This document shows, in pieces, positions 1 through 9,509 of a stretch of 64,000 nt of DNA. The position numbers were made by a program, and so were the translations under genes. Source of the DNA: SZAS-7 sp964514655 (GTDB lineage: Bacteria; Chlamydiota; Chlamydiia; Chlamydiales; FEN-1388); the NCBI GenBank assembly GCA_964514655.1, contig CAZEQY010000005.1, positions 54,195-118,194 of the forward strand, read 5' to 3'. Each line of letters starts with the position of its first letter. The first letter of the stretch is position 1. A model generated the notes under the pieces. That model ran no database searches and had not been told where the DNA came from. It was given only the letters and a program-made list of their open reading frames with translations.

Positions 1-1074
1 AATAATACTACGCAGGCGGGAGTTCATGGAACCGGCTCATCAGGAGGTACAGATGGCACTGACGGATCAGCACTCGGAAATAGCATTTTCTTGCGTGCAG
101 GATCTTCACTTACATTTATGGCTCAAGGCTCTAGCGACCTTTTGACACTTGGAGATCAAGTTGCCTTTACTGATGATACTACTTTTGGTGGAGGAGGAAC
201 AAATGTCTATGTTACAGGAGATGGTACTGTTGTCTACAATGGAACAACAGACTATCAAGGGGCCATTTTAATCAACAATGCCAATTTCAAAGTGAATGGC
301 CAAATTGATGAAGCTGCTGTTTCTGTTTGTAGAAACATTGGCTTTAGCCCTCAAAGAGGTACACTTAGCGGAAGGGGGACCTTGACAGGAGATGTATTTG
401 TTAATTCTGGAACAATCTCTGCCGATGCCGGGCAAACCCTCACCCTTGGTAGCTTGATCCTAAATTCGGCGGATTTAATTAATGGCACTTTAGGAAGCCT
501 TGTCTATTCACAGATTGATTCCACAAGTACACCATCTATAGTTGCAGTGACAGGACCGGCATCGCTTGCAGGCACCTTGGAGATAGATATCGATCCAAAT
601 GCTCATTTAGGAACGTATGTGCTGCTTACTTCTAATGGGATAACAGGCACTTTTGATTCAGTCACATTTACAGGGCCAACACCAAACTATACACTCTCCT
701 ACCTTCCGGTTGGAAATCCTACCTTTGTGCAGCTTGATTATATATCTAACGGCTCTTTATTACCCCCAACGAATACTCATGGAAAACAAATAAAGAAAGG
801 ATGCACAACTAATGTCTTAACGTGGGCTGCGCCAAGCAAAGGTCCTCGTCCTCTTTCGTATAGAATCTCGCGCGATAATCCGAATAATGTCATCGCTATC
901 ATTTCAGCAAATCAAAAACTGCGATTTGAAGATGTTGTCTCTTCGAAAAAGGCAAAGTATACGTATTATATTAGTTCCCAGGTTAATGACCAGCTTTCTT
1001 TACCTGCTCGGATCAAAATTACATCCAAAGAGAGCAAACACCATCGATGGTCTTCATCTAACTTTAACAAATAA
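1..1074 (+). CDS. C-terminal part of a glycine-rich surface protein with a fibronectin III-like end (5' truncated by window edge)
   Basis: The frame is open to the first base of the window, so only the 3' end of the gene is present (357 codons plus stop). The first 25 residues are rich in Gly, Ser and Thr. Next comes a region resembling the beta-helical passenger of autotransporter-like adhesins (pattern GTLSGRGTLTGDVFVNSGTI, about residues 120-140). The last 90 residues, from about TNVLTWAAPSKGP, look like a fibronectin type III domain, with alternating hydrophobic strands and a conserved Trp. No autotransporter beta-barrel follows: the protein stops soon after this domain with a basic, polar tail. 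A surface-exposed adhesin or secreted structural protein is inferred. It lies just upstream of three secreted beta-helix proteins, which fits a surface-protein locus. Exact family not recognised. Confidence 0.7.
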   Translation, partial: NNTTQAGVHGTGSSGGTDGTDGSALGNSIFLRAGSSLTFMAQGSSDLLTLGDQVAFTDDTTFGGGGTNVYVTGDGTVVYNGTTDYQGAILINNANFKVNGQIDEAAVSVCRNIGFSPQRGTLSGRGTLTGDVFVNSGTISADAGQTLTLGSLILNSADLINGTLGSLVYSQIDSTSTPSIVAVTGPASLAGTLEIDIDPNAHLGTYVLLTSNGITGTFDSVTFTGPTPNYTLSYLPVGNPTFVQLDYISNGSLLPPTNTHGKQIKKGCTTNVLTWAAPSKGPRPLSYRISRDNPNNVIAIISANQKLRFEDVVSSKKAKYTYYISSQVNDQLSLPARIKITSKESKHHRWSSSNFNK

Positions 1075-1208
1075 ATTTCGTAGGAAAAAGCATAATTTGG
1101 TTCAAAAATATTCGGACTTTATCCATTCTGCAGTTTGATGGCAAGGCTTGGGGCTCGGCTCGCCTTTGCTAGTTATTACTTACTACTATGAAGAAGGAAT
1201 GCGAGACG

Positions 1209-3176
1209 ATGAAGAACATATGTTCATGGGGCGTTTTTATGCTGGTTGTAGTTACAGGATTAAGCCTGGAGCTACATGCAGAGCATCATCCAAAAAAAAC
1301 AAAAGCGGGAAAAGAACAATCTCCACGCGCTAAAGCTGCAGATAACTTTGCATCTCTTCAGCTTAACCTCGAGCGGCTTAAAGAGCTTGGCCCAGAGTTT
1401 ATGGGGCCGCATGACATCCAGCTTAGCAAGCTTATCGGAGATGTGCTCGATCAAGCACAGGCCGTTGTCAACGAAGGAAAACCAAACCCCTATGACGTAA
1501 ATAAAGCACTCAATTCAGTAAAAAAGCTGTTAAGCTACCTTAAACAAAAAAAGGTGCGTGTTAAAGATCACCTCGAAAGCTCAAGTGCCGACCTTGGCCT
1601 AGGGTGTGATTTTTGTTCTGAACTTAGCGACCTTGAATCTGAGGTGTCAAAGTGCTGTAAAACAATTAAGGCACAGATTATCGCTATTTTGCGGCTGTTG
1701 CAAGAAGATCTTCCCTGCGATCCGCCTATAGCAATTTCTTCAGTTCCTGTAACCATTTCTCAGCCGGGAAAATACTGTGTCAAACAAGATCTCGTATATA
1801 ATGGCGCTAATGCTGCAATTACGGTGACGGCAAATAATGTTACAATAAATTTCCATAGCCACAGCCTTACCTTAACGAACAGCAGTGCCCAAGGTATCCT
1901 TGTCGAGAGTCTCACATCAACGCCGGTACGAGAGTTTACGCTTGAAAATGACATCATCCAAGGCTCTGGCCTCTTTAAGACAGCAACAAGTGCTGCTGTC
2001 TCACTTGTAAACGTAGAAAAGGCAACACTTCGCGATGTATACACCTTTAATACAACAAAGGGTATTTCAATTACCAATTGTACTGATGTCCTTGTAGAAA
2101 ATTCCCTTGTAAGCAACCACGAAGGCTTATCGGTTCCAACAACAGCAAGTGTTGGTGCCGGTATATTTGTAGACTCATCTACGAGCGTAACTATTGAGTC
2201 TTGCGACTTTGAGGGAGCAGGCCTATCCCCTGTTACGAACCCAAATGAAGCATCAAATGCCCTGATTGTTCAAGGTACATCGCAAGATCTGTCTGTGCAG
2301 AATTGTACCTTCAATAACTGGCTAAATACATTTACGATCAACCAAGTAAATGGCATGCTTATCGATAACTGCTTAGCAGATGCTGCGTCGGTATCGACAA
2401 GCAACCTACTTGAGCTTGGCTCTACAACCACCCAAGGCCTTGATGTTACAATTCGTAACTCTACATTTACCCAAGACACGCTCGTCCCAGGTTTTGATGG
2501 GCTCTTTTTTATCAATGGCTCCGGCTGTTTGATGGAAAATGTCATCGTTGACGTTACTACAGGTAATGACGGCAATGTAAATCCTTATTTCCCGGCTGCT
2601 ATTCACATTGGCTGCGCGGTTAACGGCCACGTAAGCTGCGGGCCTCCATACCTTGCCTTTACAGATCTACTTGCCAAAAACTGCATCATAAAGGGAGCTA
2701 ACCAGTATGGGCTTTTAGTTGAAAATGGCTCTTATATTACCTTTACTGACAGCCAGTTTACAGGTGCATCTGTTGCAAACATATTCTTAGATGGCGCTGT
2801 TGATGTAAATCATGTGAGCACATTTGGTGCTTTAGGATGTGTTATCAAAAATTCAATAGTAACAAACGCTGTAGGATCTGGCGTAGGCGTGCTTATCAAT
2901 CCGGGTGCAAATTCCAATGCACTAGTAAATTGTGATGTAAGCAACAATAGCCAAGATGGCGTAGCGATTTCTCAGTACGCCCTCAACAACCTCATTACTG
3001 GCAATAGTGTCTATGACAATGGCAATCATGGCATCATTAACAGCGAGTCAACATCGATGACCTATTACAATACAAGCTGTCACAATGCTGCTGGCTTAAG
3101 TTGTGTAGGAGTAACCCCCTCTCAAGTGCCGGGCACCACCGAAGTAGCAGGTTCCAACATATGCTGTTCTCCATAA
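1209..3176 (+). CDS. Secreted right-handed parallel beta-helix protein, paralog 1
   Basis: A 655-residue protein. I place the start at the second ATG because a purine-rich AAGAAGGA lies 10 bases before it and a clean signal peptide follows (KNICSWGVFMLVVVTGLSLE); an upstream in-frame ATG at 1188 lacks such a site. After the signal come a charged helical segment (about residues 40-115), a Cys-containing stretch (CDFC, SKCCK), a conserved lead-in (QPGKYCV, NVTINFH) and then many short beta-strand repeats of the kind seen in pectate-lyase-like helices (PbH1/NosD-like). It ends with a motif shared with the next two proteins, AGSNICC followed by SP. No catalytic residues of polysaccharide lyases could be recognised. 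A surface or secreted structural or glycan-binding role is inferred. It is first of three tandem paralogs on the same strand. Confidence 0.8.
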   Translation: MKNICSWGVFMLVVVTGLSLELHAEHHPKKTKAGKEQSPRAKAADNFASLQLNLERLKELGPEFMGPHDIQLSKLIGDVLDQAQAVVNEGKPNPYDVNKALNSVKKLLSYLKQKKVRVKDHLESSSADLGLGCDFCSELSDLESEVSKCCKTIKAQIIAILRLLQEDLPCDPPIAISSVPVTISQPGKYCVKQDLVYNGANAAITVTANNVTINFHSHSLTLTNSSAQGILVESLTSTPVREFTLENDIIQGSGLFKTATSAAVSLVNVEKATLRDVYTFNTTKGISITNCTDVLVENSLVSNHEGLSVPTTASVGAGIFVDSSTSVTIESCDFEGAGLSPVTNPNEASNALIVQGTSQDLSVQNCTFNNWLNTFTINQVNGMLIDNCLADAASVSTSNLLELGSTTTQGLDVTIRNSTFTQDTLVPGFDGLFFINGSGCLMENVIVDVTTGNDGNVNPYFPAAIHIGCAVNGHVSCGPPYLAFTDLLAKNCIIKGANQYGLLVENGSYITFTDSQFTGASVANIFLDGAVDVNHVSTFGALGCVIKNSIVTNAVGSGVGVLINPGANSNALVNCDVSNNSQDGVAISQYALNNLITGNSVYDNGNHGIINSESTSMTYYNTSCHNAAGLSCVGVTPSQVPGTTEVAGSNICCSP

Positions 3177-3192
3177 TATGAGGAAAAACTCT

Positions 3193-4803
3193 ATGAATAC
3201 ACCCATTCGCAAATTATGCCTCCTAGCCATGTTGCTGGGAGGATCTAGCTCTCTATATGCCTCAAGCTCAACGTCGCATAAACCCTGCGACATGAAGCAA
3301 GAAATCGATGAGCTAGATTCTGAGTTTGACTCGTGCTGTAAAGATATTCAAGATGAACTTACCCAGATTGAAGACTTTATTGATACGGCATTTACTTGCG
3401 ATGATGTTCACCCGATAAACCAAGTGCCTATACTCATCAATCAGCCTGGCAAATACTGTGTTATTAAAGATCTCGTTTATCCCGGAACAGATGCTGCGAT
3501 AACTGTTGTTGCTGACAACGTTTCCATCAACTTTCATAACCATGACCTTGTCTTGACAAATGGCAAAAGTCAGGGCGTTGTTGCTAAAAATGTGAGCGAG
3601 TTTGTGCTTGAAAATGACGCTATCTTTGCTGAAACGGTGTGTATGTTCGATACGAGTGTTGCGGTTCACCTTATTAACGTCAAAAAAGCAACGATCAGCA
3701 ATATATTCACTAAAAACACTACAAAAGGCATCTGGATTGACAATTCTAGCGATGTGCTTGTAAAAAACTCTCACCTAGATTCTCATGAAGGTACTGTTCA
3801 AATAGTGTTCCCAAGCCCCGCAACACTTGCAGGGACTGGTAATGGCGCTGGTATCTGGGTAAATAATTCTAGCGGCGTTGAAATTGACACCTGCACATTT
3901 ATAGGAGCGGACTGCCCCTTTGCTGCTACAAGAACAGGCTTTGGCTTGCATGTAGAAGAAAACACAAAAAACCTCATCCTTAAAAATAGCTCATTCTCAA
4001 ATTGGATTGGCTCAATTCACGCTCCAAGCGTTACCGGGATGCTTATTGATGACTGTGTAGCCATAAACTCACTAAATTCGTCCCTCAATGTTGTGCAGCT
4101 TGGCAGCTGTTCTGATGAACAGGCAAATGATGTAATCATCAGAGATTCTACCTTTATCTATAATGGTGGCTTGCCAGGTGTTGATGGCATTCTTTTGGCA
4201 GCTGGTTCTGGCTGCCTTTTAGAAAATCTACTTGTAGACACTACCTCATCAGCGATTGACAATACCTACTTTCCGGGAGGCATCCACGTAGGGCTCCAAG
4301 GATGTGACTCTGGCTACCAAAATGTGCAGGGACTAAACTGCATCATAAAAGGGGTAAACTACAGCAATTTAAACATGGAAAACTGCAAAAATGCGGTCTT
4401 TGAGCGTTGCACAATATCCGATTCTATCTATGCAAATGTACTTATGAACGATCCTACAACAAGCTCTAAGCTAAAAGATTGCACAGTTTTTGATGGGCAA
4501 AATTATGGCGTGTTTTTAAATACATCTACCGGTGGAGCAAATGCTGTTACCGGCTGCCAGATATACAACAACGCTAATTATGGGTTAACTGATAGCGTCA
4601 CGCCGCTAGAGACCAATCTATTTACTGCCAACAACGTCTACAGCAATGGCGCTGGCATCTTTGTTGCAAATTCCGGAATGACCATGACGTTCTTTAATAC
4701 CTCATGCCATAATACAGCGACTAACTGCTCGGCGTTTGTTAGCCCTAACCAAGCTCCTGGAGCATCTCCAATCGTTGCGGGGTCTAATGTTTGCTGCCCA
4801 TAA
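3193..4803 (+). CDS. Secreted right-handed parallel beta-helix protein, paralog 2
   Basis: A 536-residue protein. The start at 3193 is preceded by TGAGGAAAAA, a usable ribosome binding site, and opens with a signal peptide (NTPIRKLCLLAMLLGG, then Ala-Ser cleavage region). It shares with its neighbours the Cys-rich lead (DSCCKDIQDEL), the QPGKYCV and VSINFHNHDL strands, the phrase FVLENDAI and the C-terminal AGSNVCCP. It lacks the roughly 60-residue helical segment between signal peptide and Cys-rich lead that paralogs 1 and 3 have, so this segment is optional. The stop of paralog 1 is 16 bases upstream, indicating one transcript. Function unknown; beta-helix fold inferred from the repeated strand pattern. 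Confidence 0.8.
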   Translation: MNTPIRKLCLLAMLLGGSSSLYASSSTSHKPCDMKQEIDELDSEFDSCCKDIQDELTQIEDFIDTAFTCDDVHPINQVPILINQPGKYCVIKDLVYPGTDAAITVVADNVSINFHNHDLVLTNGKSQGVVAKNVSEFVLENDAIFAETVCMFDTSVAVHLINVKKATISNIFTKNTTKGIWIDNSSDVLVKNSHLDSHEGTVQIVFPSPATLAGTGNGAGIWVNNSSGVEIDTCTFIGADCPFAATRTGFGLHVEENTKNLILKNSSFSNWIGSIHAPSVTGMLIDDCVAINSLNSSLNVVQLGSCSDEQANDVIIRDSTFIYNGGLPGVDGILLAAGSGCLLENLLVDTTSSAIDNTYFPGGIHVGLQGCDSGYQNVQGLNCIIKGVNYSNLNMENCKNAVFERCTISDSIYANVLMNDPTTSSKLKDCTVFDGQNYGVFLNTSTGGANAVTGCQIYNNANYGLTDSVTPLETNLFTANNVYSNGAGIFVANSGMTMTFFNTSCHNTATNCSAFVSPNQAPGASPIVAGSNVCCP

Positions 4804-4825
4804 ATTTTATAAGAGGAATAGATCA

Positions 4826-6628
4826 ATGAATATCGCACTCTTGACAATACTTCTTAGCGTATTTTCCTTTACAACGCTTTCGGCTCAAGATGCCCCATCA
4901 ACACTTGGTGTTGCAAAAACTCGCCTTAAAGCATCTATGAAAGAGGTTAAAGATCCCCAGCTGCAAAAACTTGGACAAGATGCCCTTAAAAAAATAGACC
5001 GCGCGCACAAAGACCCTAAAAAAGCAGACGCTGCTCTTCATGCGGTAAACAAGGTTTTGGCTGTAATCAAACAAAAGCATATCCATACCGTAAGCACAAG
5101 CTCTTCAGGAAAGTCGTGCGATGTACGAGATGAAATCAGCGAGCTAGACTCACAGGTTAAAGCGTGCTGCACTGACATAAAACGCCTTCTTACTGAGCTA
5201 TTAAACTTTGTACATACGGCGTATCCTTGCGATCCTATAATTCCTATAGATACAGTGCCGGTTTTGCTAGCAGAATCCGGCAAATACTGCGTAACGACCG
5301 ATTTAACATACACAGGCCCAGGAGCTGCGATTCAAGTTTCAGCAAGCAATGTGCATATTAACTTTCATAATCATGACCTTACCCTCACAGATCCTGCAGC
5401 TATCGGTATTTTAGTAGAAAATGCGAGCGAGTTTGTGCTTGAAAATGACAGCATCCAAGGAACAAGCATCTTTAAAACTTCTACTAGTGCTGCTGTAAGT
5501 CTATTGGGTGTAAATAAGGCTACTCTTCGCAATGTCTTTACAAAAAATACGACAAAGGGGCTGTTTCTTGTCGATTGCACCGATGTGCTTGTCGAGTTTT
5601 GTCACTTTGACTCTCACGAAGGTACCATCACACCAATCTTTCCTAGCCCTGCAACGTTAGTAGGCACAGGAGATGGTGCCGGCGTCTTTGTAAGTGGCTC
5701 TAACGGCGTTACAGTAGATACCTGCACCTTTGTTGGCGCTAACCTTGGATCAGACCCTACTCGAACGGGCTTTGGCGTACATATCGAGGAAAATGCCAAA
5801 AATTTTACGCTAAAAGATAGCGCCTTTAGCAACTTACTGGGTTCTATACATGCTGTGAGTGTTGATGGTGTGTTGGTAGAAAATTGTACCTTTAATGCAT
5901 CTACAGTTTCTAACTTTAATATTGCGCAATTTGGAAGTTGCGAGCTAGGAACCGTGGCTGATAATGTCATTATTAGAAATGCGACATTTACCCAATCACA
6001 AGTTGTACAGGGTTTTGATGGGCTTCTTTTTGTTGCAGGCTCTGGCTGCTTGCTAGAAGATATTGTCGTCAACTCTTCATCACAAGACATACAGACCTAC
6101 AGTCCTGCTGCCATCCACATAGGCAACCAAAGCTGTGGCAACTATTCAAACCTCGTAGGAAGAAATTGCATAGTGACCGGAACAAATGGAAGATCGCTCT
6201 ATATTGACAATGGCTCTAACATAGTCTTTGAAGATTCCCAGTTTTCAGGAGCATCAGTTGCAAACGTCTATATGAATGCAGCAACAAGCTCAAGCATCAG
6301 AAATTCTACGATCTTTAATGGCTCTAGCGGCGTTATTATTTCTAACCCTACTAGCTCTGGCGCTCAAGGAAATGCTATAGAAAACTGCCTTGTCTATAAC
6401 AACACAAACTACGGTATTGAAGTGCTAGATCAGAATAAGCACCATCTATCCGGAAATCATGCCTGGTCTAATGCAACAGGTATCTATCTTTTATATGCAG
6501 GATTTACTGAGACTTATAACAATACCTCATGTAAGAACACTACCCAAAGCTGCAATAACGTAACTCCAAGCCAGCTTCCGGGCGCATCACCTATACTTGC
6601 TGGCTCAAATGTCTGCTGCACACCGTAA
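4826..6628 (+). CDS. Secreted right-handed parallel beta-helix protein, paralog 3
   Basis: A 600-residue protein. ATG 4826 is chosen because AAGAGGA lies 8 bases upstream and the product begins with a signal peptide (NIALLTILLSVFSFTTLSAQ). The frame is open 90 bases further upstream, but that stretch overlaps paralog 2. Domain order: signal peptide, Lys-rich helical region (about 25-90), Cys-containing lead (KACCTDIK), the SGKYCV and VHINFHNHDL strands, a long series of beta-helix coils rich in Asn, Ser, Thr and Val, and the C-terminal AGSNVCC followed by TP. It is closer to paralog 1 in architecture and to paralog 2 in several internal phrases (NTTKG, DSHEGT, SPATLVGTG). Exported, probably cell-surface; substrate unknown. 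Confidence 0.8.
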   Translation: MNIALLTILLSVFSFTTLSAQDAPSTLGVAKTRLKASMKEVKDPQLQKLGQDALKKIDRAHKDPKKADAALHAVNKVLAVIKQKHIHTVSTSSSGKSCDVRDEISELDSQVKACCTDIKRLLTELLNFVHTAYPCDPIIPIDTVPVLLAESGKYCVTTDLTYTGPGAAIQVSASNVHINFHNHDLTLTDPAAIGILVENASEFVLENDSIQGTSIFKTSTSAAVSLLGVNKATLRNVFTKNTTKGLFLVDCTDVLVEFCHFDSHEGTITPIFPSPATLVGTGDGAGVFVSGSNGVTVDTCTFVGANLGSDPTRTGFGVHIEENAKNFTLKDSAFSNLLGSIHAVSVDGVLVENCTFNASTVSNFNIAQFGSCELGTVADNVIIRNATFTQSQVVQGFDGLLFVAGSGCLLEDIVVNSSSQDIQTYSPAAIHIGNQSCGNYSNLVGRNCIVTGTNGRSLYIDNGSNIVFEDSQFSGASVANVYMNAATSSSIRNSTIFNGSSGVIISNPTSSGAQGNAIENCLVYNNTNYGIEVLDQNKHHLSGNHAWSNATGIYLLYAGFTETYNNTSCKNTTQSCNNVTPSQLPGASPILAGSNVCCTP

Positions 6629-6689
6629 CGGTTGTAGTGAATAAATAGAGCTTACGATACAATGCGGATAAACGATACTTAGATAAAAT

Positions 6690-8906
6690 ATGCCCAAAAA
6701 ACCTCCTAAAGGAGACAAGCCGAGTGCAAAGCAAGAGCGCTTGTTTCAAAACCTGCTTAAAGTAACCTATGAATATATTAAGGGCAGGCATTACTCCCCT
6801 CAAAATAAAGAGACTCTTATAGAGAGGCTGAGGATACATCCAGAACATCTTGAGATCTTTGACCTAGTGCTCAAAGACCTTAAAACGGCAGGTAAAGTGG
6901 AACAGACTGGCGATAAATTGGTTTCTCAGGAAGAGAGCAAGAAAGAAAAAGTCGTTGTGGGTACTATCAAGATGCATCCACGAGGCTTTGGGTTTGTTGT
7001 GCTCAAGGAGTCATCAGAGCAAGATGTCTTTATTCCAAAACCCTATGTAAATAATGCTATCGACGGCGATGTTGTTGAAGTTGCCATAAACCTTGAAGCT
7101 ATATCAGAGCGTGGCCCTGAAGGCAAAGTGTTAACGATTGTTTCTCGAAAGAGAAAGACACTTGTGGGCACCATCTCAGACGTTACAAACCAAAAAGCTT
7201 ATGCTTACTGCAGCATGCTTGGAGAAAAGCGCCAGGTAATAATACCAAATGGCGAGCGAAAGTTAAAAGTTGGCGATAGAGTACTTGTAGAGGTTACTAA
7301 ATGGGGCGATAAAGAAGAAAGTGCGCAAGGAGATCTTTCAAAGATCATTGGCCACATTTCGGATCCTTTATCAGATATCCCTGCCGCTATACTTGAAAAC
7401 GAAATTCGCACAGATTTTCCACAGGATGCTGTTGAAGAAGCCCTTGCCTTTGGCACGCGCGTGAGAAAAGAAGATCTTGAAGGTCGTGAAGATTTACGCG
7501 ATCTTGAATGCTTTACGATAGACCCAGATACTGCTAAAGACTATGACGATGCCATATCGCTAGAACATAAAAACGGCCTTTGGGAGCTTGGCGTACATAT
7601 TGCTGATGTATCACACTATGTTCGTGATAAGTCGGCGCTAGATCGCGAAGCATCGCTTCGCTGTAATTCTACCTACTTTCCTGCAAAATGCATTCCTATG
7701 TTGCCCTCAGAGCTTTCTGACAATCTCTGTTCGCTGCGTGAAGGTGTTCTTAGGCTTACTGTGAGCGTCTTTATTGTGATTGACAATCAAGGTGAAACAA
7801 AGAACTACCGCATTAGCCGCAGCGTTATAAAAAGCAAAAAGCGTTTTACCTATAAGCAGGCAAAAAAGGTGCTTGATGGAGAGTTGGAAAGTGTGCATAA
7901 AGAAAAGCTCCACAACATGGTAGAGGCATGTCACCTTCTCAAGAAAAAGCGCCGAGAGCGCGGCAGCGTAGAGCTTTGCATGCCCGAATTTGTGGTGAAG
8001 GTAGATGAAAAGGGCGTTCCTGTTGGCACTGAAGTGATTGAGTATGATATCACTCACCAGATGGTCGAAGAGTTTATGCTTAAAGCCAATGAAATTGTGG
8101 CAATAGCGCTTACAAAACAGGGAAAAAATGCGACGTTTAGAGTGCACGAAGAGCCTGCTAAAGAGTCTCTTCGAGAGTTTGCAACGCTTGCATCTTCTTT
8201 TGGCTATAACTTGCCGCAAGATCCTACGCCGCAAGATATGCAAATCTTTTTTAGCGAACTTGACGAAGGCCAAACTGCTCAGTATCTAGCTACTTGCTAT
8301 ATTCGCAGCATGCGCCTTGCATGCTACTCTCCAGATAATATAGGCCACTATGGCCTAAGCCTTGAGCACTATACGCACTTTACAAGCCCAATTCGCCGCT
8401 ATGTTGATACAATCATCCATCGCCTACTCTTTGAAGGTAATATAGATCGCGATAAGCTTTTAGAAATTAGCAACGATGCCTCCGAAAAAGAGCGCATTTC
8501 AGCCCGTGCTGAAGGTAGTGTGATATTCTTAAAGAAGCTGCGTTTGTTAGAGAAGTGTTATAATGAAGCTCGCCACAGAACCTTTGAAGCAGTTATTACT
8601 CGCGTTAAGCCTTTTGGAATCTACTTTGACGTGTTAGAGTTTATGCTTGAGGGCTTTTTGCATGTCTCAGAGCTGGATAGCGACTTTTTTGATTATAGCG
8701 AACGAGAGATGATGCTTATGGGGCGCTACTTAGGCCTTAGCTATAAGGCCGGAGATAAGCTTGCAGTATCTGTAGGCCATATTGACTTTATCTTGCAGGA
8801 ATGCTCGTGGAAGCTTGTTACTCACACTGATGAGGTTGGACAAGTATCAAAGCGCGCCTATGAAAAAGACAGGAAACGGCGTAAAGGAAATAGACGCAGG
8901 CGGTAA
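6690..8906 (+). CDS. rnr: Ribonuclease R (VacB), 3'-5' exoribonuclease
   Basis: 738 residues, the usual length for RNase R, a hydrolytic 3'-5' exoribonuclease that degrades structured RNA and helps in rRNA and tmRNA quality control. Visible parts: an N-terminal helical domain, cold-shock-like OB domains (RGFGFVV near 90-100), the RNB catalytic domain with the aspartate cluster TIDPDTAKDYDDA at about 275-288, and a C-terminal S1 domain (VITRVKPFGIYFDVLEFMLEGFLHV, written here only as landmarks VITRVKPFGIYF and GFLHVSELD) followed by a Lys/Arg tail. All four aspartates expected in the active site are present. No clear Shine-Dalgarno precedes the ATG. It is followed after 3 bases by the DUF502 gene pair, suggesting cotranscription. 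Confidence 0.95.
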   Translation: MPKKPPKGDKPSAKQERLFQNLLKVTYEYIKGRHYSPQNKETLIERLRIHPEHLEIFDLVLKDLKTAGKVEQTGDKLVSQEESKKEKVVVGTIKMHPRGFGFVVLKESSEQDVFIPKPYVNNAIDGDVVEVAINLEAISERGPEGKVLTIVSRKRKTLVGTISDVTNQKAYAYCSMLGEKRQVIIPNGERKLKVGDRVLVEVTKWGDKEESAQGDLSKIIGHISDPLSDIPAAILENEIRTDFPQDAVEEALAFGTRVRKEDLEGREDLRDLECFTIDPDTAKDYDDAISLEHKNGLWELGVHIADVSHYVRDKSALDREASLRCNSTYFPAKCIPMLPSELSDNLCSLREGVLRLTVSVFIVIDNQGETKNYRISRSVIKSKKRFTYKQAKKVLDGELESVHKEKLHNMVEACHLLKKKRRERGSVELCMPEFVVKVDEKGVPVGTEVIEYDITHQMVEEFMLKANEIVAIALTKQGKNATFRVHEEPAKESLREFATLASSFGYNLPQDPTPQDMQIFFSELDEGQTAQYLATCYIRSMRLACYSPDNIGHYGLSLEHYTHFTSPIRRYVDTIIHRLLFEGNIDRDKLLEISNDASEKERISARAEGSVIFLKKLRLLEKCYNEARHRTFEAVITRVKPFGIYFDVLEFMLEGFLHVSELDSDFFDYSEREMMLMGRYLGLSYKAGDKLAVSVGHIDFILQECSWKLVTHTDEVGQVSKRAYEKDRKRRKGNRRRR

Positions 8907-8909
8907 TGT

Positions 8910-9509
8910 ATGAAGAAGTATTTTGTGACAGGTCTTGTGGTGCTTTTGCCCCTTGCGCTTACCTATTGGGTGGTGAGCTTTATTTTAGGGGTGCTGACAG
9001 AGCCATTTACAGGAATTGCCGGCGCTACGTTAAAGCTATTTGGTGTACAGTCTAAAGAGGCTTTAGAGCTTGGCGAAAAGCTGCTATCTTTAGTGCTCTT
9101 GTTTGCGCTCATCATTGGTATTGGAGCTATTGGTCGCTATTTCTTCTTTAAGTACCTTCTGCAGCTATCTGATGCGATCTTGCATCGCATACCGGTCGTT
9201 TCTGCAGTGTATAAGACCTCTCAGGAGCTTATTCAGTCAGTTTTTAAGCAGGATAGCACGTCATTTCGTCGCGTTGTATTTGTGCCATTTCCCCACGCCG
9301 GCTCCTACACGGTGGGCCTTGTCACACAGGAAGAGACGTTCGATGGCCGCATGGCAGTGTTTATACCTACAACGCCCAATCCAACATCTGGTTTTTTGCT
9401 TATGTTTAATAAGGATGAGGTAACTGCTGTGGACATGAAGGTAGAAGAGGCTCTTCGCTACGTTATTTCGTGCGGCGTTCTTATGCCTGAGGTACAAAAG
9501 AGCGAATGA
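8910..9509 (+). CDS. DUF502 family membrane protein, copy 1
   Basis: A 199-residue protein of the DUF502 family, whose function is not established. Two membrane segments are visible, near residues 5-30 (VTGLVVLLPLALTYWVVSF) and 50-75 (LLSLVLLFALIIGIGAIG). They are followed by the family motifs IPVVSAVYKTSQELIQSVF and PTTPNPTSGFLL, which sit in the soluble C-terminal part. It starts 3 bases after rnr and overlaps the next DUF502 gene by 4 bases (ATGA), so the three are probably translated from one mRNA. Tandem DUF502 genes could form a heteromeric membrane complex; this is inference. Confidence 0.85.
   Translation: MKKYFVTGLVVLLPLALTYWVVSFILGVLTEPFTGIAGATLKLFGVQSKEALELGEKLLSLVLLFALIIGIGAIGRYFFFKYLLQLSDAILHRIPVVSAVYKTSQELIQSVFKQDSTSFRRVVFVPFPHAGSYTVGLVTQEETFDGRMAVFIPTTPNPTSGFLLMFNKDEVTAVDMKVEEALRYVISCGVLMPEVQKSE

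Noticed and set aside
1..1074. Chlamydial polymorphic membrane protein (Pmp)
   Set aside because: No GGAI or FxxN repeats were seen and there is no C-terminal autotransporter barrel; it ends in a fibronectin-like domain.
1148..1333. Short ORF (61 aa) overlapping the start of the first beta-helix gene
   Set aside because: Different frame, no ribosome binding site, and the signal-peptide start at 1209 explains the region better.
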